Positions 45,593 through 56,252 of a stretch of DNA of 64,000 bases are shown here, one piece after another (the stretch's first letter is position 1; the number at the start of each line of letters is the position of its first letter). A program made the translations under genes and the position numbers. The notes under the pieces are model-generated. The model saw nothing but the letters and a program-made list of their open reading frames with translations, was not told the origin of the DNA and made no database searches. The DNA lies in contig NC_033629.1 of NCBI RefSeq assembly GCF_001540865.1, positions 10,289,873 through 10,353,872 on the forward strand. Reading direction: 5' to 3'. Source of the DNA: Ananas comosus (taxonomy: Eukaryota; Streptophyta; Magnoliopsida; Poales; Bromeliaceae).

Positions 45593-46527
45593 TGGCATGG
45601 CGGCTTCTCAGCTTTCACTCTTGAAAGATAAAAGAGCTCAAGCAGCGTTTAGTTTAATTCCGCATAAAGTTAACTAAAAAATTATTTTAGATAGTAAAAA
45701 TATTTTTTTTATTTATTTATTTATTTCGATATAAAAATATTTTTTCGTAAATTTTTTTTTATAAATTTAGAAAAAAAAAAATTGAAGCTTTCGATTTTCA
45801 CAGAAAAATGGCGCAAATGCATAAAAATTTTTCATTTATGTTTTTCTACCGAACCAAATAAATATAGATTTTTTTTTTCAACCAAACAAATATTGATAAA
45901 AAAATTACTTTTTTTTTCCTCTAAACCAAATACTACAAAATTTAAAACTTTTTTTCTCCAAAAGTTCTTTATTCTACGAAAAATTATTTTCTGCAATTTT
46001 ATGTTGAACCAAACGGGCCCTTGTCGTTGGCGAGATGCATCTACATTAATCTAGAGTTGATTACAAATTTGCAACATTCATTCCCAACTTTTATCTAAAT
46101 TGTTGTATTTTCATTTTCAATCTACTTTTTAATCAAATTTTAAAATTTTAAAATAAATTACATTATTAGTTCCTAATTTATTCTTTATTTTTTATTTTAC
46201 TTTCTAACCTCTTCTCTCTCGTACTTGTGCACTGAACACGTTCCACCAAGCCTCTTTTCACCGTTCTTAATATTGTCCTCTATATCTACGGCTGAGCTCT
46301 ACCTTACACACAATGTTTATTAGCTCACACACAAAATTAACTTTGATGAGTAAATTGAAAATTAGAGTAAATTTGATGATTTTATCTTGAAAATAAGAGC
46401 ACCTTTTGAGCTTTTCTAAATATCTTTACCTGGCCCGAATTTCCTTTATTAATAATATATGAGGGCTTTATTCCTCTGCAATTTCATATACGAAAAAATT
46501 CTACACGTTGAGTGGCGTATAATATAT
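45593..46527. other. AT-rich intergenic sequence
   Basis: Contains homopolymer-rich sequence with TTTTTTCAACCAAACAAATA-type repeats near 45880. A MITE-type end (ACCAAACGGGCCC) lies near 46008. No gene seen. Confidence 0.4.
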
Positions 46528-46885
46528 TGGAAAAATTTCAAAAAACCCTCCTGTAGTTTCGTAGTTTCTCACTTTGCCCCCATGTGGTTTAAAATGTATC
46601 AATTTCCTTCCCGTGGTTTCGTTTTTATCTTTTCGGTAGCTTTTTCGTTAATACTTCATTAAATTATATACAAAAAACTTCAGATACCCATCTAGATTTA
46701 TCAAATATTCACTTTAGTACTCTTTAATTTTAACTTTATCACTAATTTAAAAAAAAAATAATGAAATCAATAAGAAAAAGAGAAAAAAAAAATCACATGA
46801 AAGCAAATTGATACATTTTAAACTACAGGAAGGCATAATGAAAAAGTACGAAACCACAGTGGAATTTTTTGAAGTTTTTCCTAAT
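46528..46885. mobile_element. MITE with about 85-bp inverted ends
   Basis: The left arm TTGGAAAAATTTCAAAAAAC ... GGTTTAAAATGTATCAATTT pairs with the right arm AAATTGATACATTTTAAACT ... TTTTTGAAGTTTTTCCTAA. Both arms carry the CCTCCTGTAGTTTCG / CGAAACCACAGTGG block. The interior is AT-rich. No coding capacity. Confidence 0.75.
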
Positions 46886-47170
46886 ATTTTTAAGCCCTTC
46901 AATGCGAATAATCTAAATGCATTCTTTCCCTACAAGTGATGTGATCGTTCCGTGCGCTAAATGATGTGATCGTTCCTACAAGTTGCAACCTAATATGCAA
47001 TTGCTTCTCTATTTCGAGAATTTGTTGTTAAACATCATAGTAAAGCTTTTATGCGCTAGGTTACGTTAACAATTTCTTCTTTTTTTTTTCTTTTTCTGGG
47101 AGAGAAAATAATGGTATACTATCAGTTTTATTTTCTTTTCCAAAAACTAAAGCATAATTATGTTTAGAAC

Positions 47171-47327
47171 CGTCCCCAAAGCAAGTGGCAAAGGGCTTGG
47201 TGGTTGGTATCCGAGATCCAAGTTCGAATCTTAGTTGATTCATATTTCCAGCTAAGTTTATTTCTAAATAAAATAAACGAAGCAGCTAGCGTGCTACCTA
47301 TCTCTCTCTTTCAAAAAAAAAAAAAAA
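47171..47327 (+). mobile_element. tRNA-derived SINE (Au-like)
   Basis: GCAAGTGGCAAAGGGCTTGG (A-box area) and GTTCGAATC (B box) are followed by the body CTAAGTTTATTTCTAAAT ... GTGCTACCTATCTCTC and a poly-A tail. This matches the architecture of the Au SINE family of plants. No clear target duplication. Related copies are at 49877, 50206 and 62868. Confidence 0.85.
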
Positions 47328-47848
47328 CTTAAAAATTTCAAATACCAATTATCAAGTCTTTTGCTAATTACACTGTCAAAAAAAAAGAAAAGAAAATTAT
47401 ATACAATTTTAAGTAATTAACTCCAGATTTATGATATCTTTATGGAATTTCAGTCAAGCAAAGAGGACATTGACAATGCATGTAATTTGATTGTATGTAG
47501 ACCTAAAATTATAGTGAACATGATGGATACTCCACTAAAGATAGTACTGCTGCTACAACCTCGGCAATATTATTTTAATATATTATTAATGTGTTAGTAA
47601 GTTTATAAGATACATTAAAAAATATATATAAATTACTAGGATTGTCTAAATTATAAGCGTCAATGTATCAACAATATACAAAAATAATATTATAAAAAAA
47701 CGTCAGCAGTTATTACAGGTAAGATGTGTCTTAAATTAAACTTAGTATGTTCGAGTAGGATTAAAAAAGTCCAGTAAAAAATTATATAATAAATTATATA
47801 TTAAAATAGTATTTAAAATTTTTTATATTTTATGTAATATAGAAAGTC

Positions 47849-48094
47849 CGGCTACTATACTTTTATGAGTATTGATTCTCTTATACTCATAAGTTTTCAG
47901 CCTTTAAATTTATTCTATTGATCATTTTCATCCGTTAGATCACACTATTCAACCAACTACCCACTCAATCCTAGAGGATTACTATCATTCTAAGTGGAGG
48001 CCACCATCATTCTAACCACACATACCATCAATCAACGGTTAAAAATTTATGAGTATAAAGGGATCTATACTCATAAGGATATAGTAGCCCCAAC
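47849..48094. mobile_element. MITE, about 245 bp, GGCTACTATA termini
   Basis: GGCTACTATACTTTTATGAG at the left pairs with CTCATAAGGATATAGTAGCC at the right, and TACTCATAAGTTTTCAGCC pairs with GGTTAAAAATTTATGAGTA. It belongs to the same end family as 42549, 49262 and 58665. Confidence 0.75.
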
Positions 48095-48164
48095 CGTAAT
48101 ATAGATACAATTAATTTAAAATTATTTTATATTATAGCGAATCCAGAGCGCACTTTCTCTGACA

Positions 48165-48600
48165 AAGTGATTGGGAGAAGAAGGAAGCGAAAGCAAGTGC
48201 ATGTCCATGTCCTTTGTAATGAGCAGAAAACAACCGTCATTGTATAAAATGGAGGATTGGGAGAAGGAAAGGAAAACAACATGCCTGCCTGCGCCCTTTG
48301 TAATGCGCACAAGACAACCATCACTATACAGAATGGAGGATTAGGAGAAGAAGGAAAAGAAAACAACGTGCGTATCCACGTTCTTTGTGATAGGCATAAG
48401 ATAACCATCATTGTACAAAATGGAGGATTTGGAGAAGGAAAAGAAAACAACGTGCGTGTCCACGTACTTTGTGATGGGCACAAAATAGTCATTACTGCAC
48501 AAAATGGAGGATTGGGAGAAGAAGGAAAGAAAAATAAGCGTTCATGTCCATGTCCTTTGTGATATATAGACACAAGACAACCATCAGTGTACAAGATATA
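48165..48600. repeat. Tandem array, about five units of 84-86 bp, coding-like on both strands
   Basis: Unit landmarks are GGAGGATTGGGAGAAG, then CGTGTCCACGTCCTTTGTGA-like and ACCATCATTGTACAAAATGG. Units begin near 48170, 48256, 48341, 48427 and 48511. Lengths stay close to multiples of three, so one strand is open for 101 codons (a 28-29 residue repeat with HVLCDGHKI and QNGGLGEEGK) and the other for 155. No known domain. Coding function is not supported by any start context. Confidence 0.88.
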
Positions 48601-49249
48601 GTGTGCAAAAGGGAGCGCATGAAGTGTACCGTAATATTGTATTGAAACAATCTAAAGGAGCACGAAATTCATACATTGGCTCATTATGCATTCATCAAAA
48701 TAAAACATTCGTCTTTCTAAGTCGTTTTAAATGATAGAAATTTTGAATTAATAATGAGAACTATTAAAATTGATCTGGAGTATTTAAAGTGTCTACAAAC
48801 TCAAGTTTATAAATTTTAAAAATTATTTATGCAGTATTCAAATGATCACAAAATCCAAACAGCTTGAATTTTAGATAGAAAATTCTTTATACTATTTAGA
48901 TAATGTTTGATAACTCTGATCATGAATTGAAAAAAATCTAGCATCTATGTTAACAAGATTATTCATTTTAAAATGTATGAAACTACAATAAATTCATAAT
49001 TTAGCAATATTTACTCCGCAATATTTATTTAAATCATGCTAATTAATATATTTAATAACATTACTTGATAATTGCCGCTAGATTTAATAATTTAGAAGTA
49101 ATTTACTATTAAAGCTGTAAAATATGATAAATTAGCAGCGTAAATTAATAAATGTCGCTGAAGTTCCGACATTTTATAAAAAATGATACTAAATATAACA
49201 AAGTAACAACACTTATTGCTAAATGTCGTCACTAATCAATATATAATTA
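48601..49249. other. AT-rich intergenic sequence
   Basis: Near 48830-48960 it contains a block similar to the interior of the foldback MITEs (AAATTTTAGATAGAAAATTC-type). No gene seen. Confidence 0.4.
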
Positions 49250-49257
49250 GAGTCCGT

Positions 49258-49476
49258 CTGGGGTACTATCGATAGCACCAAGGATTTGGTGCTATCGAGC
49301 TTTCCACCATTAGATTTAACCTTTGATTATTTTTATCTGTTAGATTATAATATTCAACCAACCACTCACTCAACCCTAAGGGGCCTACATCATCCTAATC
49401 ACACATTTCTTAATCCAAGGGTTAAAAAACTAATATCACCAATAACTTGGTGCTATTGATAGTATTCCAGCCTAAT
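49258..49476. mobile_element. MITE, about 220 bp
   Basis: TGGGGTACTATCGATAGCAC at the left pairs with GTGCTATTGATAGTATTCCA at the right. ATTAGATTTAACCTTTGAT pairs with ATCCAAGGGTTAAAAAACT. The interior AACCAACCACTCACTCAACC also occurs in 47849-48094. Confidence 0.75.
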
Positions 49477-49493
49477 TTATATAATTATTAATA

Positions 49494-49862
49494 TATTACA
49501 TTTTATAATTAGAATTTAAAATTTTGAAATTAAAGTTTAAAAATTTAGAATTTAAATTTTAAAAATTTGTAACTAATAATTTAAAAAATTAAATATAATT
49601 TAAAATTTTAAATTTAAAAATTTTATAATTTAAAATTTAAATTCTAAAATTTTAATTTTAAATTTTAATTTTTTAATTTTTTAATTTTTTAATTTTATCT
49701 TACATTTTTAATTTCAAATTTAAAATTACGAATTCTGAAACTTAAATTTTGATATTTAAAAATTAAAAATTTAAATTTAATATCTAAATTTAGAATTTAA
49801 AATTAAAAATTTTAAAACTTGAAAATTTAAAACTTAAAATTTAAAATTTAAAGAATTTAAAT
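49494..49862. repeat. AAATTTTAAA low-complexity tract
   Basis: About 370 bases composed almost wholly of AAATTTTAAATTTAAA-type permutations with very little C or G. Confidence 0.85.
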
Positions 49863-49876
49863 ATTTATAACCAAAT

Positions 49877-49968
49877 GTCCTTAGCGCAAGTGGCAAAGGG
49901 TATGGTGGTTGATATCCGATGTAAGTTCTAAGTTTATTTTTAAAAGACAATAAATGAAGCAGGTGCGC
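49877..49968 (+). mobile_element. SINE fragment (Au-like)
   Basis: CTTAGCGCAAGTGGCAAAGG then GGTTGATATCCGATG. The B-box area is deleted and a shortened body follows (AAGTTTATTTTTAAAAGACA). Confidence 0.7.
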
Positions 49969-50205
49969 ATGTTTCTAATAACACCAATTGATAGCAAAAT
50001 AAGGCACCTCACCAGACGCTCTATTATTACATTCTCCCCAAATACACCAACGAATAGCTATGACTAGAATATCCAATCCTTGTTTTCGATTAGACTTTAC
50101 TCTTTTATTCTCCATTTCAATCACAGGTCTTTGACATCATAGGGTAAAAATTTTATTTATAAACATGTGCGGCGGCGCCGGCGTCGCGGAGGACGCGCAC
50201 CGACT

Positions 50206-50360
50206 GTCTCTAGAACAAGTGGCAAAGGGTTTGGTGGTTGATAACTGAGGTCCCAAGTTCGAATCTTAATTGATTTACATTACCGGTTAAATTTATTTTT
50301 AAATAAAATAAACAAAGCGGATAGTATACTATCTATCTCTTTCAAAAAAAAAAAAAAAAA
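50206..50360 (+). mobile_element. tRNA-derived SINE (Au-like)
   Basis: GTCTCTAGAACAAGTGGCAA, then AAGTTCGAATCTTAATTGAT, and a tail CTATCTCTTTCAAAAAAA. It has A- and B-box-like sequence, a body homologous to 47171-47327 and a poly-A tail. Confidence 0.85.
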
Positions 50361-50465
50361 CAAATAGAGCATAGCTTTCTCTCATCCAAAAACAAAAAAA
50401 TAAAACACAAAGGACTCGATGGTTTTGATTTAATGCAGCCAATTCCATAGATAAAATTTTTTTTA

Positions 50466-52638
50466 GGCCAATTGCATAAAAAATCCACTTATTTTGGGCT
50501 TTTGTGCAAAATCGGCCATCTTTGGGCTTTTGCAGATTCGGTCCGCTTTTTCAGCAAACTGACAAAAATATCCTTATAACTTTTTCTCTCTTCCTCTTTC
50601 TCTCTCCTCTTTTTTTCTCTCGTTCTTTTTTTCTTTTCTTCCCAGAGAGGCGGCGAAGACGGAGCGGAGGTGCCTTATACTTTTTCTTTTCTCTTTTTTC
50701 TCTCGTCTTTTTTTTTTTCTTTCTCTTCCCAGAGAGCGCAGAAGACAGAGCGGCGTCGCCGCGGCGACCCGCCCCACCTTCCTCGTCTCCGATCCCCCTA
50801 AGCCGGGCTGTGACTTTTTTTTTTTTTTTTTTGCATTTTTCTTTTCTTTCTTCTCTGACTCTCCTCCACAAGTTTTCGACGAGCGCTTCTTCGCTCTTCC
50901 TGCCCTTCCGTCTCTCCTTCTCCCATCCTTCTCTGCTGCCTCTGACGACGATGCATCTTCGCCGACACGACGCCGACACCGTGGAGATCACTGCGGCGCT
51001 GCAGCTCGGAGTGGGGGGTCTTTAGGCGGCGTCGTCACCGACACCCGTGGCTATTGACAGAGAGGGTGACAAAAAAAAAAAACAGAAAAAAAATAAAGAT
51101 AAAAAATTATATAAAAAAAAAGGATGAAGATGAAATTGTTATCATTAACTACTAAAAAAATTACAAGTTGCACTACTTAAGATGTAAACTGCCAGCTTTA
51201 AATATAAAATTACACTTTTAAATAAATAAATTAGCACTCTTTGAAAGTATTTACAACTGTTTCTCTTCTATTACACTCTTTCAGATATAAACTGCACCCA
51301 CTAAGATAAAAATTACACTCTTTAATGAAAGTTGCACTGTTTCTCCTCTGTTGCAGCCGTTTCTCCTCTGTTGCATCATTTCTCCTCTGTTACAGCTATT
51401 TTTTATGTTAAACTCGACACCATTTAAGAGATATTTATCTGCTTCTCCTCTTGTTGCACTGTTTCTCCTCTTGTTGCACTGTTTTCCCTTATAATATCTG
51501 TTAAAGATTGTAGTTTCAAATAAAAAATTGTAATAAGAGGAGAAATGGTGCAACAAGAAAAAACTGCACCATTTATCTTAAAACTGCACTCATTTAAGAA
51601 GATATTATACTGCTTCTCCTCTTGTTGCACTGTTTCTCTTGTCGCACTGTTTCTCCTCTTTAAAGAGGAGAAACAGTGCAACAAAGAGAAGAACAGTGCA
51701 ACAAGAGGAGAAGCAGTATAAATATCTTGTTAAAGATGTGTAGTTTAAAATAAAAAACAGTGTAACAAGAGAGAAAAATGGTGTTATATAAGAAAAAAAA
51801 CTACACCCATTTATCTTAAACTTGTGCACCCATTAAGAGATATTTACAACTGCTTCTCCCTCTTGTTGCACTGTTTTCTCTTGTTGCAGCTGTTTCTCCT
51901 CTTTAAGAGGAGAAACAGTGCAACAAAGAGAGAAACAGATGCAACGAAGAGGAGAAGGCAGTATAAATATCAGTAAAGATGTAGCAGTTTAAAATAAAAA
52001 TAGTCCGACCCCGTTCGCGCGGGCCGCTGCCGCTGCGGCGACGGGATCGGGCTGGGGTCCGCGGCGGAGCGCGTCTCGACGTCTTCGTGGGAGAAGCAGA
52101 GGCGCTGGCCGGCGCTTCTGCCGCGGCGCGGGAGGAGGGGCAGCGCCGCGACGGAAAGAACAGCGGCGCCGCTGGTGCCGGGCCGGTTGCGCTTCCGCCT
52201 CCCCCTCCTGCGCCCTGTCCGCTTGCCTCCGCTTCTATCTTCTTCGCCGTTGTCTTCTTCTCGCGCATCCAGCCGACCCCCATTCGCCGCGGCCCGCTGC
52301 CGCAGGGACGGGCGACCTGGGATCGGCTCGGGCTCCGCGGCGGCGGAGGAGAGGAGAAGGGGGTCGGAGCGGTGGAGAGGAGGGTGAGGAGGGGGGACGG
52401 TGAAGAAGGATGGTGAGGAAGGAGGCGACGGTGAAGAAGAAGGCGACGGTCGCCTTTTTTTTCGGCGAGAAAAAAAAAAAAAGAACGACAGAAACGAAGA
52501 GGGAGAGAGAAAGAGAGAGAAAAAGTAATAAGGGTATTTTGGTCAGTTTGCTAAAAAAGCGGATCCATCTGCAAAAACGAAAAAGGTGACCCGGTTTTGC
52601 AAAAGCCCAAAATAAGTGGATTTTTTATGAAAAAGGCC
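50466..52638. mobile_element. 2.17-kb terminal-inverted-repeat transposon carrying GC-rich cargo (Pack-MULE-like)
   Basis: The left end (50466: GGCCAATTGCATAAAAAATC then CACTTATTTTGGGCTTTTG) is the inverse of the right end (52535-52638, ending AAAAAGGCC). Homology extends over about 110 bp to AGCAAACTGACAAAAATA. Flanks AATTTTTTTTA and AATTTTTTA suggest a 9-11 bp duplication in a T-run. Inside are two GC-rich arms (50640-51030 and 52000-52440) that look like captured gene 5' ends and are not copies of each other, and a central palindromic minisatellite. No transposase frame. Long TIRs plus captured GC-rich sequence suggest a Mutator-like non-autonomous element. Confidence 0.75.
51325..51960. 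repeat. Palindromic minisatellite AGAGGAGAAACAGTGCAACA
   Basis: The 20-mer occurs repeatedly in both orientations (for example TTGCACTGTTTCTCCTCTT at 51465-51660 directly facing AAGAGGAGAAACAGTGCAAC at 51663 and 51905), making strong hairpins at about 51660 and 51905. It lies inside the TIR element. Confidence 0.85.
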
Positions 52639-53255
52639 AATTTTTTATGTGCAAACATATGTGTGATTAATTAATAAATAATTATTGCTTGGCTTATAAA
52701 ATAAAAAATGTATTTGACAATATTATTAATGAGATTATCATATATAATTTTTAAAATATAAAAACAAGTCGAGAACAATTATGATATATTTTTTTATTTA
52801 TATAATATTAATCACTAATTTATTTTTTTTATTATATACTAATTCATTAGAAAAAAATTCTGAATCCTCTAGTATCAAGAGGAATTCTACACTATCACAC
52901 TTGCACCACGTCATTAATAACAAGCTAATCACATTCCTTCTTTTCAAACAAAAGTATAATAAAAATAATTTTTTACAATCATGGTGAGACATATATCTCT
53001 AAATGAAGATATTTGATTAGTTTATTACGCCACGTCACCAATATACCCGTTGCATTCTAGAAGTTTTCCTAGTGTCAATGGATTTAACAAGCCTAATATT
53101 AAAGGACACCTGACGCAACCCTTTGAATTGACACTATAGACAGATGAATTATATGGCTAATAATGGAACACTAACTCCTACCCCCCTCTCCCCCCCCCGC
53201 CCCACCCCCCCCCACAACAAAATATCTCTCAGATAATTCATACTAAAGTGGTCTA
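52639..53255. other. AT-rich intergenic sequence with a C-run
   Basis: TCACACTTGCACCACGTCAT at 52898 is the inverse of a block near 60793, indicating a shared dispersed element. A CCCCCC-rich patch lies at 53180-53213. No gene found. Confidence 0.4.
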
Positions 53256-53660
53256 GGGCCGTCAACGATCGAATCGAACGGATTCAAAAAAGTCAGAATC
53301 CGAACTGACTCCAAACCAGAAATGAAAACCTAATGCGAAATGTTTTAAAATTTTAATATTCAAATCCGGATCTGACAAAAAAATTTAAAAACCAACCTGT
53401 TTCGAATCCGAAATGAAACTAGAAACAATTATTCTTTTTTTAATAATTTTAAATATATTTACATTAAATCCTATTTTTTTTATTATTTTTTTTAGATATA
53501 TAATGTAAAATAAATCGATTCAGTACCTCGTTCGGATAGGTAGTCAAAATTTATAACTGAATCATATGGGTGGATTTATTTGATATCAATTAAATCATAT
53601 CCTTAAGTACGAAAATTAGTTCGTTCGTTCAATTCAGATAAACTTACGGATCTCGGCTAC
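53256..53660. mobile_element. Degenerate hAT-like MITE fragment
   Basis: TAGGGCCGTCAACGATCGAA resembles the end of the element at 63146-63579 (TAGGRATGTCAA). AATCCGAACTGAC and GAATCCGAAATGAAACTAG interior motifs are shared. The other end was not located. Confidence 0.45.
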
Positions 53661-53936
53661 CTAGCGGAAGCATTTGAATTCCTATAAATTTACAAGCCAG
53701 ATGATGCATACAACACATTCACCTGGACAGCCAAAAGAATGAGAAGTGAAGCATATTAGACCAATGCATTGAAACTGGAGAAAAATCTGGCTTTGAAGGA
53801 TTGTATGCAACAAAAAAGATTTAAATTTTGAAGCCTCGTTAAATAAAAGAAAAATGCAACCACGAACCTGTATCAGAATTTTGACAGTTCATCGCTTGTT
53901 TTGCAATATTTTGAAGATAGTTTGTAATAATCTTCG

Positions 53937-54442
53937 GTAGCACAGAGGCTCCGTATAACAGTTGTTCATTATGCGCTTCAAATCGACGATCACTGGCCCG
54001 TTAGACTGGATCTAAACATCTTGAAAGTCTTAAAACTAAATTTCATAATTTTTCGTATCATATATTATCAACGATAATCTTAAAAATGAACGGCTGAAAA
54101 TAACAATCCTCAAAAATGATGATAAAACTTGAATTAAGATCAGAGATACTGATTTATTCAATACTGAATAAAATTTCTATAAAATATCATCAAATTTGGA
54201 TATATTTTACATTATTAGTATTTGTTGACGTTAATTCACAAACGCATAAATTACCATTAAATTGTCATTGAGACCTTTTTGATCACTAGCAAATAATCGC
54301 AAAGCGAAATAGTTTCAAATTACTTGCATAGTGTAGAATCAAGTTACAACGAAGTCTGATCGTCGATTGGAAGTCGCGCATCATCGAAAATCAACTTGTA
54401 GCAATGAGCCGTCCGTCTACCCGAAGTATACTCAGCCTACGC
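53937..54442. mobile_element. Foldback MITE (long inverted ends)
   Basis: The left arm (TTCGGTAGCACAGAGGCTCC ... CTTCAAATCGACGATCACTG) and the right arm (CGATCGTCGATTGGAAGTCG-like ... GTATACTCAGCC) pair imperfectly over about 130 bp. It is the same family as 55677-56206. Confidence 0.65.
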
Positions 54443-54649
54443 TCTCTCTACTCATTCTAAATATATATATATTCTATATATATATTATATATTATAAACA
54501 TCATTATATAATAGGGATGAAACTACTATCATAGTGCACAGTTAATTAGTCTATATAATTTCGACCACATTGAATGAAAAAAATACGGTAGGATACGTAG
54601 ATCTCTAGGTTAGTAAATTGGGATTTTTGAATAGTATAGAACTAGGCAG

Positions 54650-54730
54650 ATAAAAAATAGTCAAAGGGTTAAATCTAACGGCGGAAAACTCGATAGCATC
54701 AAACGTTTTGTGCTCTCGATTATCCCGGAC

Positions 54731-54735
<5 letters not shown>
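54650..54735. mobile_element. MITE half, inverse of the 49258 element end
   Basis: AAGGGTTAAATCTAACGGCG and AACTCGATAGCATCAAACGT match, in reverse, the left part of 49258-49330. The partner end is missing. The copy stops at the (CT)n(TA)n microsatellite. Confidence 0.6.

Positions 54736-54789
<54 letters not shown>
54731..54789. repeat. (CT)n(TA)n compound microsatellite
   Basis: An uninterrupted CT run of about 16 units is followed by about 13 TA units. Confidence 0.95.
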
Positions 54790-55604
54790 TTCAAAATATT
54801 TCTTAAAATTCATTTTTACGAAATATTATGTCCAAAATGTCATAAAATTCTTTAAGTTCTGATAGGAGAATCCAACTTTTTAAGGCAAGTTATCGATTTC
54901 AGTAATATTATAAGATTATATAGTAATTCAAAATCTTTGAAGTTCAGAAATTTATTCCAAAATGAGCTAAAATTTAAGTTTTGTATTTTCTTCCCGGAAA
55001 AAGTTAGTTTCACCTTACATACGGAAGTAGAACAGTATAACTATACATCCACTTTTAAAAGCTTTTTTCATGGAGAAAATTTAAATTTTTTATTTGCGAA
55101 ACATCTGATTTATGTTTCATAGAAAACATAAAAGTTGAATTAAAATTTACTAAATAAGAATTCAATAATAAATTTGCTTATCTTTTAATATCTCCCAAAA
55201 CTTCTTAAAGAGCATGTTGGCTAGATTTATTCAAGTACATACACTGTAAAAAGTGGACCAAATGCAACAAAAAAAAGCTGAGAAATTTTGCAGGTTGAGC
55301 ATTTTATTAGTTGCACCCAAAAGGCTGCTATTCACTAGTTAAAGATACAAAGAGGATAATGGACAGAGACAAATGAGTGAGAGGAAGTGGTACCTAACAA
55401 TATCTAAATCAGCCAATAGCGCCGCGCCACATGGCTATTGAGCAAAAAAGGATAAGGATTTATAACTATCATCATAATAATATATATGACCTCTTTGATT
55501 TTGTATTGCCTTTTTATACCTCCATTTGATGCGGCCAATTTAGCATTAAAATTTATGAGGAAGGGTGATCGATCCAAATTCGATCCGAACATGAATTTAT
55601 TTTA
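54790..55604. other. AT-rich intergenic sequence
   Basis: No recognised gene. Short frames (61-62 codons) are AT-driven. Confidence 0.4.
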
Positions 55605-55631
55605 CATTATATATATATATATATATATAAT

Positions 55632-55663
<32 letters not shown>

Positions 55664-55676
55664 ATATAATTAGCTA
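55605..55676. repeat. (AT)n microsatellite
   Basis: Interrupted TATATATA runs lie directly beside the foldback MITE that starts at 55677. Confidence 0.95.
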
Positions 55677-56207
55677 GGTTATCTTCGTAGCACGAGACCT
55701 CAGTAGCTACCAAGTTTTTTTAATGATGCGGCTTCAAATCTGACGATCGGCTTCCGTTAGACTTTGATTACACTATCCAAAAGTATTTGAAAACTAAATT
55801 TCATAATTTTCGTATCATTGTATATAATCAAACGAGATAGTCAATAAATGAACGCGATTGAAAAATAAATCTCATTAAAAATTATGAAGAAGACTTGAAT
55901 ATTAAAATCAGCAGGTACTGAATCTTACTTCTAATAGCTAAAAGAAAAGAATTTATATAATAATTTCATCTGATTTGGATTGTTTTACACCGTTAATTCA
56001 CAAACGATCACAATCTACCATTAAAATTAGTCATTTTGACCTTTTGATCCACCAGCCAAATGCTATTAAAAATTATGAAATTTATTTTCAAATACTTTTA
56101 ATAGTGTAGATCAAGTCTAACGGAGCGATCGTTCAATTCAAAAGCGCGATCATCGAAACAACTTAGGATAGCACGAAGGCCTCCGTGCTACCGATAGTAT
56201 AGTAGCC
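55677..56207. mobile_element. Foldback MITE (530 bp, about 160-bp inverted ends)
   Basis: The left arm carries CTTCGTAGCACGAGACCTCA ... GACGATCGGCTTCCGTTAGA and AAATTTCATAATTTT. The right arm carries AAAATTATGAAATTTATTTT ... CTAACGGAGCGATCGTTC and GCCTCCGTGCTACCGATAGT, ending ATAGTAGCC. Both ends lie against simple repeats, (AT)n at the left and (CT)n at the right. Confidence 0.8.
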
Positions 56208-56210
56208 TAA

Positions 56211-56241
<31 letters not shown>

Positions 56242-56250
56242 CTCTCTCTA
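56211..56250. repeat. (CT)n microsatellite
   Basis: CT run of about 19 units, interrupted once, ending TATA directly before the family B LTR. Confidence 0.95.
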
Positions 56251-56252
56251 TA

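Noticed and set aside
47180..47240. Functional tRNA gene
   Set aside because: A and B box-like sequences are present but there is no cloverleaf; the body and poly-A tail identify a SINE, with three other copies in the window.
50504..51025. 173-codon plus frame and 146-codon minus frame
   Set aside because: Encodes poly-Phe/Ser and poly-Lys/Arg low-complexity sequence from CT-rich DNA within a TIR transposon arm.
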